From positions 1 through 28,550 of the forward strand of contig CAZDQL010000085.1 in assembly GCA_964507325.1 (NCBI GenBank): 28,550 bases of DNA, written 5' to 3'. A program made the translations under genes and the position numbers. The notes under the pieces are model-generated. The model saw nothing but the letters and a program-made list of their open reading frames with translations, was not told the origin of the DNA and did not search any database. This document shows positions 16,249 to 23,090 of the stretch, in pieces. Numbering within the stretch: the stretch's first letter is position 1; every line of letters begins with the position of its first letter. This DNA comes from CAZDQL01 sp964507325 (GTDB lineage: Bacteria > Planctomycetota > UBA1135 > GCA-002686595).

Positions 16249-17559
16249 CTAGCGGGCCTGCGGGCGGGGCTGCGAGAGCCGCTCGCGCCAGGGTTCCGGC
16301 TCCGCGGGCAGCCCCTGCTCCCCCGTCAGCCCCGCCAGCACCTCCGCCGCCTTGAGCCGCACGTCGATCTGGGGGTGCTCCAGGACCTCGATCAGGGCCT
16401 GGTTGGCGTCCAGCGCCCGCAGACTGTGGAGGGCGCTGCAGGTCAGGCGCACCACTGTGGGATCGCTGTGTCTCAGGAGCGGAACGAGCTCCGGCGTGAG
16501 CTGCCGGCGGAAGAGCCGCTTGGTGCCGCACTCGTTGATCGCCAGGCAGACCTCCGCCAGGTCCTCGTCCGCGAGCCGGGCCAAGAGCTCACCCCCCTGC
16601 TCGCGCCACCATTGGGTCTCCCCGTCGTACCAGAGGCGCCAGCGCCGAGGCTCCGAGTTGATCGTCATGGCCGTGATGCCCCTCAGCGCCCAGTAGGAGT
16701 TGGCGCGCACACCGCGGTCGTCGTCGGAGAGGAGCCCGATCAGGTCGTCGAGGGAGTCGTAATCGTCCAGGCGGCCCAGGGCGAAGGCGGCGTACTTGCG
16801 CTCCTCCGCCAGCGTGGAGGTGAGGTACATGCGGATGCGATTCAGGGAGGCGTCGTCCAGGGGGGTCTGGACCATGCGCGCGACATCCCCGATCTTCGAG
16901 AGCACCGATGCATCCCACTGCGGGACGGCACCCAGGAGCCGCGGCAGGACCTTCAGGGCCGCGAGGGTTTTCGTGCCACCCAATCCGCGCACCAGGTTCC
17001 AGTCCAGCCACGGATGGCCCGCCCCGTAGAGGGACTCCACGATCCCGTAGCCCGAGGGGTCGCGCTCGAGGATCGCGGTGACCGCCGCCGCCAGGTCACG
17101 GCCGACCCGGCTGTGGTCGCTCTGCTTGGCATCGGGGTGAGGCGACGCGAGCTCGCAGGCCAGGCGCAGGTCGGGCCCCTCACCGCAGTGTGCCAGGAGA
17201 TCGAGGGCCACCCGCGCCGCGGAGTGCCTGGCGTCGATCTCCTCGATCTCTCCCAGGCGCGCGAGGACCTCATCGGGAACGGTCGTCGTGAGGCGCTCGA
17301 GGGCGTCGAGGACCTTCGCATCCAGGACCTCGGGAGCATCCTCCGGGAAGAGCAGCTCCCGCCCCTGCCGTCGCTCGTCCAGCATCAGCAGCCAGCGGGT
17401 CCCTCCCTCGGGACCCTCCGTCAGCAGGGCCTGCGTCAGCTCCGAGGTGGTCGGCAGGTGTCCGGCGCCGGCGGCCTCGAGCAACTCCACGCAGTCCCCG
17501 CGGGGCTCTGCCCAGGTCGGGACCGCGAGGGGGACTAGCAGGAGGGGGAGGAGTCGCAT
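16249..17559 (-). CDS. Secreted HEAT-repeat protein
   Basis: A 436-aa protein with an N-terminal signal peptide (MRLLPLLLVPLAVPTWA) and an alpha-helical repeat body. HEAT-like units are clearest at ~250-300 (ERKYAAFALGRLDDYDSL, then DDRGVRANSYWALRG) and ~355-412, and weaker from ~95. A Trp-rich insert (WRLWYDGETQWWREQ, 307-321) interrupts the repeats. Such proteins are usually binding scaffolds, and no catalytic motif is seen. It starts 2 bases after the stop of the prepilin-like gene, so it probably works outside the cytoplasm with the pseudopilins, but the partner is unknown. Confidence 0.8.
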   Translation of the reverse strand: MRLLPLLLVPLAVPTWAEPRGDCVELLEAAGAGHLPTTSELTQALLTEGPEGGTRWLLMLDERRQGRELLFPEDAPEVLDAKVLDALERLTTTVPDEVLARLGEIEEIDARHSAARVALDLLAHCGEGPDLRLACELASPHPDAKQSDHSRVGRDLAAAVTAILERDPSGYGIVESLYGAGHPWLDWNLVRGLGGTKTLAALKVLPRLLGAVPQWDASVLSKIGDVARMVQTPLDDASLNRIRMYLTSTLAEERKYAAFALGRLDDYDSLDDLIGLLSDDDRGVRANSYWALRGITAMTINSEPRRWRLWYDGETQWWREQGGELLARLADEDLAEVCLAINECGTKRLFRRQLTPELVPLLRHSDPTVVRLTCSALHSLRALDANQALIEVLEHPQIDVRLKAAEVLAGLTGEQGLPAEPEPWRERLSQPRPQAR

Positions 17560-17561
17560 CC

Positions 17562-18164
17562 TCAATTCCTGCAGGTGATCTCGATGGTGCGCGTGGCCGG
17601 CGTCAGCTCCCCATTGGGTCCCGTGCGCTCGACCGTCAGGTGGATGTTGACGCGGTCGCCCACCATGTCGAAGGCCAGACCGCTCTCGTCGACGAGACCG
17701 TTGCCGTTGTCGTCGTCGGCGTTGAAAACTTCCCCGGCGAAGAAGGTCGGCACCCAGTTCGACCAGGAGATCGAGCGCTCGTTCGGCAAGCCGGGGTTCT
17801 CCTGCCACAGCACCCGCCCGCGATCCTCCAGCTCGTTCCAGGAGATCGACTCGGGCGGACTCTCGATCATCTCCCCCTCCTCGACCCCCAGGCTGACGCT
17901 GTAGGTGACTTCGTTGGTGTACGCCGGCGAGAGGGCAACCGGGTACAGGTTGTCGGCGCTGGAGGACATCAGGGCCAGCGAGATGCGGTCCAGCGTAAGG
18001 TCCGCCTCGTCGTTGAGCGTCTGCCAGAAGACTCCCGAGCGCGCCGCCTGCGAACCGGTCCTGGAGACCATCGAGACGTTGACCATGATCAACGCCATGA
18101 TCGCCAGTGCGATGACCAGCTCGAGCAGGGTGAAGCCCGCTTGAAGAGCCCGCGGTCGCCTCAC
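17562..18164 (-). CDS. Prepilin-like protein, GspJ/PilW type
   Basis: A 200-aa pseudopilin. The prepilin-peptidase site is QAG|FTLLE with Gly10, Phe11 and Glu15, followed by the hydrophobic helix (~11-32). The globular part has an acidic loop, NADDDNGNGLVDE, that may bind calcium. It ends ...ITCRN. The GTG at 18164 shares one base with the upstream stop (TAGTG), giving a short basic leader as pilins require. Such proteins form the tip of type II secretion or type IV pilus machines. No ATPase, secretin or prepilin peptidase is in the window, so the machine is encoded elsewhere. Confidence 0.85.
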   Translation of the reverse strand: MRRPRALQAGFTLLELVIALAIMALIMVNVSMVSRTGSQAARSGVFWQTLNDEADLTLDRISLALMSSSADNLYPVALSPAYTNEVTYSVSLGVEEGEMIESPPESISWNELEDRGRVLWQENPGLPNERSISWSNWVPTFFAGEVFNADDDNGNGLVDESGLAFDMVGDRVNIHLTVERTGPNGELTPATRTIEITCRN

Positions 18165-18760
18165 TACTCGATCTTCTCCAGCTTGGCGAACATGGTGGAC
18201 ATGCGGAACTCCCGCTCCCCCGCCCTGCCGCTCCAGGCAACCCGCACGGTGACGGGCAGGACGATGTAGTCGGAGGAGTGGTCGAGGGAGTCGGTCAAGA
18301 GGTCCCCGTTGAGGTCGCGAGGCATGCTGAGGTCGGGCATCACCAAGTCCTCGTAGAGCCCGCCCTTCTCCTTGCCCTTCTGGCCTTCCGGCAGGAAGAC
18401 CCGGCCGACGTGCGGCTCCTCCCACGGGCCGTCGGCCTGCGGATCGAGCCCCAGCACGTCGAAGTAGGGTCCGGGTGCCGTCCCGTGCCCTTCGGGATCG
18501 TCCTTGGGATCGGCGTTGTAGCGCGCGAAGAGCTCGTCGAAGGGCTCGCTGCGCATGCGCTCCAGGAGGTTCATCGTCGCCTCCACGGCCAGCGCTCGCT
18601 CGCGCTTGGTGCTCGCGTGACCGATCGACGCCGTGATCGTGGAGGAGAGCATGTAGACGGCGACGGTCAGGACGAGGATCGCCACCATCACCTCGACGAG
18701 GGTCATGCCCAAGCGGAGGGAGGGCTTCCGGATTCCCCTTTGAGGGCGGAGGTGGATCAT
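18164..18760 (-). CDS. Prepilin-like protein, GspI/PilV type
   Basis: A 198-aa pseudopilin with cleavage site RLG|MTLVE (Gly18, Glu23) and hydrophobic helix ~19-41. The body is hydrophilic, with a DLNGDLLTDS loop near residue 150. The ATG at 18760 leaves an 18-residue basic leader, normal for the class; the open frame runs further upstream without similarity to pilins. It is the first gene of the pseudopilin/HEAT group and overlaps the next gene by one base. No strong Shine-Dalgarno precedes it. A 6-bp hairpin (18784-18799) lies 24 bases upstream in the leader. Confidence 0.85.
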   Translation of the reverse strand: MIHLRPQRGIRKPSLRLGMTLVEVMVAILVLTVAVYMLSSTITASIGHASTKRERALAVEATMNLLERMRSEPFDELFARYNADPKDDPEGHGTAPGPYFDVLGLDPQADGPWEEPHVGRVFLPEGQKGKEKGGLYEDLVMPDLSMPRDLNGDLLTDSLDHSSDYIVLPVTVRVAWSGRAGEREFRMSTMFAKLEKIE

Positions 18761-18991
18761 ATGGAAAGGTCGACGCGCGACCGGCGGACAGCCGTCCGCG
18801 CTCGCGCTGGGTACAAAAGTGGACGTCCTGGGATCGACCGTTTCGGCAGGTGGGCTGAATCCGGGCCCGCCTTTCCCCCCCTGCGGCGGGGGAGGTCTCA
18901 AGCTGAGCCGCGCGACGCCCGTGACTCGCCCTCGCGAAGACTGACTGCGTTCGTTGAGGGGCAAAAGCCACCCACACCGAACCCACTCAGC
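18761..18991. other. 231-bp intergenic region before the pseudopilin group
   Basis: No gene fits here. The region must hold the 3' end of the transferase operon and the start signals of the pseudopilin group, both on the minus strand. The one clear structure is GCGGAC-AGCC-GTCCGC at 18784-18799, a perfect 6-bp stem with a 4-nt loop. An AT-richer patch, CACTTTTGTACC on the minus strand (about 18812-18823), could be part of a promoter, but no confident -35/-10 pair is seen. Confidence 0.5.
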
Positions 18992-20800
18992 TCAAATCCC
19001 GTACTGCCGGTGCACCCAGCGCGGCCGGCTGAAGTCCCAGTTCCGCTCCGCCATGCCCGCCACGAAGAGCGCGTGGCTGCGCTCGATCGCCAGCCGGTAC
19101 TCGTCGTCGAGCCCGAGCCGACGGGCGTAGCCGTCGAGCGCCTCCCGCTCGTGGGGGCGCCACGCCCGCCGGTCGCGCAGCAGGCGCCAGGCGCGCTCCG
19201 GGGGGCCGCCGATCTCCTGTTTGCGCTGCTGGGCGATCAGGTGCAGGAGGTCGACGTAGGGCAGGTAGGCCTCCTCGCTGGCACCCCAGTCGAGGAAGCC
19301 GCTCACGCTGCCCTCCTCCCGCACCAGCACGTGCTTGGCGCGCAGGTCGGCGTGGTAGAGGACGAGGGGCAAGCTCCGCCCGACCAGGGTCTCCCGCAGC
19401 TCGTCCAGGTGGCGCTCGATCGCCCGCGCCGTCGACTCCACGGCGCAGAGCTTCTGCACCCGACGCAAGCGCTCGGCGACCAGCGTCTCGAAGCGCGACT
19501 CGTCGAACGCCTCCGGCGGTCCCAGCGCCAGCTCCCCCAGGTGGCGCGCCGCGTCGGCGACCATGCGGGCCTCCGCGCCGTCCCCGCCGGCGAGCTGGGG
19601 CGCGCCGATCCCCTCCAGGCGTCGCTCCGCGGCGAGCCAGACCCCCTCCAACTCGCCGGCGAAGAGCAGCTCCGGCACCGGCAGGAAGGGGAAGCGCAGC
19701 GGGATCCGCTCGAGGAAACCCACGTGGGTCTCCACCAGCCGGCGCTTGGTGGGGGAGAGGGGCACGTGCAGCACCCAGCCCCCGTGCCCTGCGCCCCCGG
19801 CGACCGGCGAGGTGACCAGCACGCCGGTGTTGCTGCGGCTGGCGATCAGGGTCTCGATCTGCGGTCGCGCCTCCCCCAGGCGCTCGGCGAGGGCGTCGAG
19901 GACTTGTTCGATCCGCGGGCGAGCGGCGCTCCCCGCGATCAGGGCGAAGGAGGGGGTCAAGAGCGGGAAGAGGCCCGCGCGGTGGGCGAAGAGCTTGACG
20001 CGATTCGAGCGCTCCCGCGGCCCGATCGTCAACCGCGGGCGCTCGGCGTCGAGGGCGACGACGTGGCTGAAGTCGCGCCCGTGGGGGTAGAGGGCGAAGG
20101 CGCGCACGCCCGCTCCGCACGCGGCGAGCCTGCGGCGGTACCCCTTGAGGGTGAGCTCCCCCCGCCGCGGGGCCAGGGCCCGCCTCGCCCACGCCAGGGG
20201 GCCCGGCACGCGAAACACCCCGTGCCTGCCGGTGGAGAGCTTGTAGGCCAGCCGGTTGTCCGCCGTGACGACGACCTCGCCGCGCGCGACGCGTCCGAGC
20301 TCCGCCAGGTCGTGCCCCCAACCGGTGGCGGGGTGCGGGAGTCCGTCCTCCTGCACCACCAGGTCGAAGCTTCCGTCGGTGAAGGGCAAACGCCGGTCGA
20401 AGCCCAGGACCAGGTGTCGCACTCGACCGGGGGAGAGGGCCGCGTCGCGCGTCCGGGCGAAGGCCAGACGCGGCGAGGAGCGATCCGCGAGGACCACCTC
20501 GAAGCCCAGGCTGGTCAGGGCGGTGACCGTTCCGGAGAAGGCGTTGCCGAGGAAGAGCGCGCGGCCGCGGCCACCCTCCAGGCAGAGCGCCCAGGCGCCC
20601 CGACTCTCCTTCGAGAGGAGCATCAGGGCGTCCGCGGAGTCCTCGTCCAGCTCCAGGAGCACGCGCTCGACGACCGCCTTGAAGTCCGCCCCCTCACGCG
20701 CCAGGGCCAGGGCTCTCCCCAGGGCTTCGTCCGTCGCGGGCAGGGGCTGACTCGTCAGCCGTTGGGGGCTCGCTCTTCCCGGCGTCACGGGTGGGATCAT
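18992..20800 (-). CDS. Fusion: class I methyltransferase-like domain plus aminoglycoside-phosphotransferase-like domain
   Basis: A 602-aa cytosolic protein. Residues ~75-250 look like a Rossmann methyltransferase: ALFLGNAFSGTVTALTSLGF (81-100, glycine-rich loop), EVVLADR with Asp106, and RLPFTDGSFDLVV (137-149). Residues ~265-595 are kinase-like. They carry LVLYHADLRAKHVLV (479-493) with catalytic-loop Asp485, and FLDWG with Asp504 as the metal Asp. The usual Asn of HxDxxxxN is His490, as in the HGDLYARHLLV-type members of the family. The substrate is unknown; proteins of this kind often modify sugars, lipids or small metabolites. The ATG at 20800 is preferred to an in-frame TTG at 20824. A secreted protein gene ends 34 bases upstream on the same strand. 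Confidence 0.82.
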   Translation of the reverse strand: MIPPVTPGRASPQRLTSQPLPATDEALGRALALAREGADFKAVVERVLLELDEDSADALMLLSKESRGAWALCLEGGRGRALFLGNAFSGTVTALTSLGFEVVLADRSSPRLAFARTRDAALSPGRVRHLVLGFDRRLPFTDGSFDLVVQEDGLPHPATGWGHDLAELGRVARGEVVVTADNRLAYKLSTGRHGVFRVPGPLAWARRALAPRRGELTLKGYRRRLAACGAGVRAFALYPHGRDFSHVVALDAERPRLTIGPRERSNRVKLFAHRAGLFPLLTPSFALIAGSAARPRIEQVLDALAERLGEARPQIETLIASRSNTGVLVTSPVAGGAGHGGWVLHVPLSPTKRRLVETHVGFLERIPLRFPFLPVPELLFAGELEGVWLAAERRLEGIGAPQLAGGDGAEARMVADAARHLGELALGPPEAFDESRFETLVAERLRRVQKLCAVESTARAIERHLDELRETLVGRSLPLVLYHADLRAKHVLVREEGSVSGFLDWGASEEAYLPYVDLLHLIAQQRKQEIGGPPERAWRLLRDRRAWRPHEREALDGYARRLGLDDEYRLAIERSHALFVAGMAERNWDFSRPRWVHRQYGI

Positions 20801-20834
20801 CCCCGGTGACGCTCTCCAGGCCAACAGCCCTCCG

Positions 20835-21410
20835 CTACACCGGCGGGAGCTGCTTCTTCTCCAGGACCGGCGGCTTGCCCCCCTTCTTGTCCTCGGTCGG
20901 CACCGGGACGGGGACGTGGGCGGCCAGGGTGTGGTCGGTCAGCTCGGGGTGGATCGCCCGCAGAGCCGCGGGGACCAGGTCCCGGTGCGGGCCTAGGTGT
21001 TCGAGGCCGGCGGGACCGCGCACCCAGCCGACGCTGCGATCGCTGCCGTCCTGCATCCAGAGGGTCCCGTCGAGAGAGCTCTCGAGGGACGCCAGGGGGA
21101 TGGCACCGCTGTTGCGCCAACCCTCTTCGTCGAGGGCGATCACCTCCACCAGGAGGTCCTGCGCGTAGCCGCGGGGGAAGGCGTAGACGACGCGGGATCC
21201 GGGGAGCAGGTGAACGGCGCGCAGGGTGTCGGCCCCCTCGCAGCCGAAGAGCAGGAGTTGCCCCACGAAGGAGGTGTTCTCCGCTGCCAGGTGGTTCGAG
21301 GTGCTCTGGAGGGTGACCTCGATCGCGGCGTCCTTCAGCTCCACCGGCACGGGGACCTCGCCGGGGATCTGCGTCAGGATGAGGGCTGCTGCGGTGAGGG
21401 TCTGGATCAT
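20835..21410 (-). CDS. Exported protein of unknown function
   Basis: A 191-aa protein. The start is fixed by GGAGG on the minus strand (21416-21420), 5 bases before the ATG at 21410. The first ~16 residues (MIQTLTAAALILTQIP) look like a short signal or anchor. The body (~17-165) is predicted beta-rich by eye and unlike any family I recognise. The last 25 residues are Lys/Pro-rich (PTEDKKGGKPPVLEKKQL). It precedes the methyltransferase-kinase fusion on the same strand, so the two may be co-transcribed. No catalytic motif is seen. Confidence 0.75.
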   Translation of the reverse strand: MIQTLTAAALILTQIPGEVPVPVELKDAAIEVTLQSTSNHLAAENTSFVGQLLLFGCEGADTLRAVHLLPGSRVVYAFPRGYAQDLLVEVIALDEEGWRNSGAIPLASLESSLDGTLWMQDGSDRSVGWVRGPAGLEHLGPHRDLVPAALRAIHPELTDHTLAAHVPVPVPTEDKKGGKPPVLEKKQLPPV

Positions 21411-21426
21411 CTCGTCCTCCGCCGCC

Positions 21427-21459
21427 ATCGACCTCGGCGGCCCCGCACCTATCGACCTC
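21427..21459. repeat. Pair of 9-bp direct repeats ATCGACCTC
   Basis: ATCGACCTC occurs at 21427-21435 and again at 21451-21459, 24 bp apart start to start, just upstream of the exported-protein gene on the minus strand. The spacing is slightly over two helical turns, so it could be an operator for a dimeric regulator. The match may be chance in GC-rich DNA. Confidence 0.35.
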
Positions 21460-21570
21460 TGCCTCGATTCGCTTGAGGGCCCGGAACGAGAATCGGGAAA
21501 TCCCTTCCGGGTCCGGGGGGGGAGCGGCCATCCAGCCGCCGATCGGCGCTCGGCGATCCCCGTCGGGGCG

Positions 21571-21576
21571 TAGAAT
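21571..21576 (+). promoter_or_regulatory. -10-like hexamer TAGAAT before the SUMF1-fold gene
   Basis: TAGAAT matches the bacterial -10 consensus at five of six positions and lies 35 bases before the ATG at 21612. That gives a leader of about 28 nt with AGGAG at 21602-21606. No TTGACA-like -35 is seen 16-18 bp upstream. It shares the TAG prefix with the hexamers before queC and both tRNAs. Confidence 0.4.
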
Positions 21577-21611
21577 CGGCAGGTCGCCCCAGCGAGGAAC
21601 CAGGAGCTCCC

Positions 21612-23060
21612 ATGCCGAAGCAGGTGTCCCGGTCCACACTGCCCGCGCTGGCTCTCGCCCCGCTGCTGGTGGCCGGCCCCGCGAGTGCGTTGTCGGCGAG
21701 CAGGACCCGCGAGGGGATCACCAGCTGCCCCAGCCCGACCACCTACTGCGTCACCTCACCGAACTCGGTCGGCTCCGGCGCCCTCATCTCGTGGATCGGG
21801 ACGCCCAGCCCTCCGACGGACGACTTCCACCTGGTGGCGACCGGCTGCCCGGCCAGTCAGCCCCTGCTCTTCTACTACGGAGGAGCAGCGACGGCGCTGC
21901 CCCTCGGCAACGGCGTGCGGTGCGTCGGCAGCGGCGGACTCGGGATCTTCCGCTTCCCGGCGCTGATCACCGACGGCGCGGGCGCGGCGGTGATGAAGCT
22001 CGACTACGGCCAACCGCCCGCCGGGTGCGGAGCTGGACAGTGGTTGGCAGGTCTCACCCGGTACTGCCAGGGCTGGTACCGCGATCCCGCAGGGGGAGGG
22101 GCTCAGCACAACCTCACGGACGGGCTCGAGGTGCAGGTCTGCAGCGGTAGCGGAACAGCGGTGGACCTGGTGCACGTCCCGGCCGGGACGTTCGAGATGG
22201 GGCGACACGTGGGGAGCGGCTACCACGACGAGCTCCCCGTCCACACGGTGAGGCTGGACGCCTTCGACATCGACGCCTACGAGGTGAGCAACGAGAAGTA
22301 CGAGCTCTACCTGAACTGGGCGATCAGCCAGACTCCCCCCCGGGTGACGGTCGTGGCTGGCTGGGTCTACCAGGTCGGCGGTGCCGGTCATGCGCTGTGC
22401 CGCACGGCGGCGGCCTCGAGCTACAGCCGCATCACCTGGAACGGCACCTGCTTCGGCGTCACGGCTGGCAAGGAGGACCATCCGATGGTGGACGTGACCT
22501 GGTACGGAGCCGGTGCCTACGCCAACCAGCGCAGTCGCGACGAGGGGCTGACCCCGTGCTACGACGAGGCGACGTGGGACTGCGACCACTCCGCTGACGG
22601 CTATCGGCTGCCGACGGAAGCGGAGTGGGAGTACGCGGCACGCGGGGGCGAGCACAGCCCCTATCGCGCGTACCCGTGGGGAGACGCGCTCGACGGCTCA
22701 CAGGCGAACTACTGGTCCTCCGGCGATCCCTTCGAAGCGGGTGCGACTCCCTGGACCACTCCGGCGGCCTACTACGACGGCAACCAGATCCCGGCCGGGG
22801 TCGACATGGCGAACGGGTACGGGCTCTACGACACGGCGGGCAACGTGCTGGAGTGGTGCGGGGACCGGTACTCGGAGAGCTACTACTCCTCCAGCCCGAT
22901 CGGCAATCCCACCGGGCCGGCGGCGGGCACGCACCGGGTGATCCGCGGTGGAGGTTGGGAGGACTTCGCGTCCCTCCTGCGCTCGGCGAGCCGCAACGCC
23001 TACTTCCCGGCCCTCCCCGGCCACGACCTCGGCTTCCGGGTCGTCGCGCTGCGCCGCTAG
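21612..23060 (+). CDS. Exported SUMF1/FGE-fold protein lacking FGE catalytic cysteines
   Basis: A 482-aa protein. The ATG follows AGGAG with 5-base spacing. A signal peptide covers ~1-27. Residues ~38-178 are a Cys-rich beta domain ending in CQGWYRDP...LTDGLEVQVC, a pattern I associate with surface proteins of large-genome planctomycetes. Residues ~184-480 are the formylglycine-generating-enzyme (SUMF1) fold: VHVPAGTFEMG, YEVSNEKY, YRLPTEAEWEYAARGG (331-346), NVLEWCGDRY (411-420) and the terminal GFRVVALRR. The segment that carries the two catalytic Cys in real FGE reads RGGGWEDFASLLRSASRN (445-462), with none. It is thus not expected to activate sulfatases; the fold is also used for ligand binding. 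It is convergent with the CHAT gene. Confidence 0.9.
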   Translation: MPKQVSRSTLPALALAPLLVAGPASALSASRTREGITSCPSPTTYCVTSPNSVGSGALISWIGTPSPPTDDFHLVATGCPASQPLLFYYGGAATALPLGNGVRCVGSGGLGIFRFPALITDGAGAAVMKLDYGQPPAGCGAGQWLAGLTRYCQGWYRDPAGGGAQHNLTDGLEVQVCSGSGTAVDLVHVPAGTFEMGRHVGSGYHDELPVHTVRLDAFDIDAYEVSNEKYELYLNWAISQTPPRVTVVAGWVYQVGGAGHALCRTAAASSYSRITWNGTCFGVTAGKEDHPMVDVTWYGAGAYANQRSRDEGLTPCYDEATWDCDHSADGYRLPTEAEWEYAARGGEHSPYRAYPWGDALDGSQANYWSSGDPFEAGATPWTTPAAYYDGNQIPAGVDMANGYGLYDTAGNVLEWCGDRYSESYYSSSPIGNPTGPAAGTHRVIRGGGWEDFASLLRSASRNAYFPALPGHDLGFRVVALRR

Positions 23061-23090
23061 CGGCGCGATCGCTGAGGAACCGCCAGCGGT
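23051..23090. terminator. Palindrome and second hairpin in the convergent gap (possible bidirectional terminator)
   Basis: GCGCCGCTAGCGGCGC at 23051-23066 is a perfect 16-bp palindrome (6-bp stem with CTAG loop) that contains the SUMF1-fold gene's TAG stop. A second small stem, ACCGC-CA-GCGGT, lies at 23079-23090 and touches the CHAT stop. Two convergent genes end within 29 bp here, so both may stop transcription. Neither has a T tract, so the call is tentative. Confidence 0.4.

Noticed and set aside
18761..18986. Coding extension of the prepilin-like frames upstream of 18760
   Set aside because: A prepilin leader must be short and basic; the extension gives a long Pro-rich leader with no family match.
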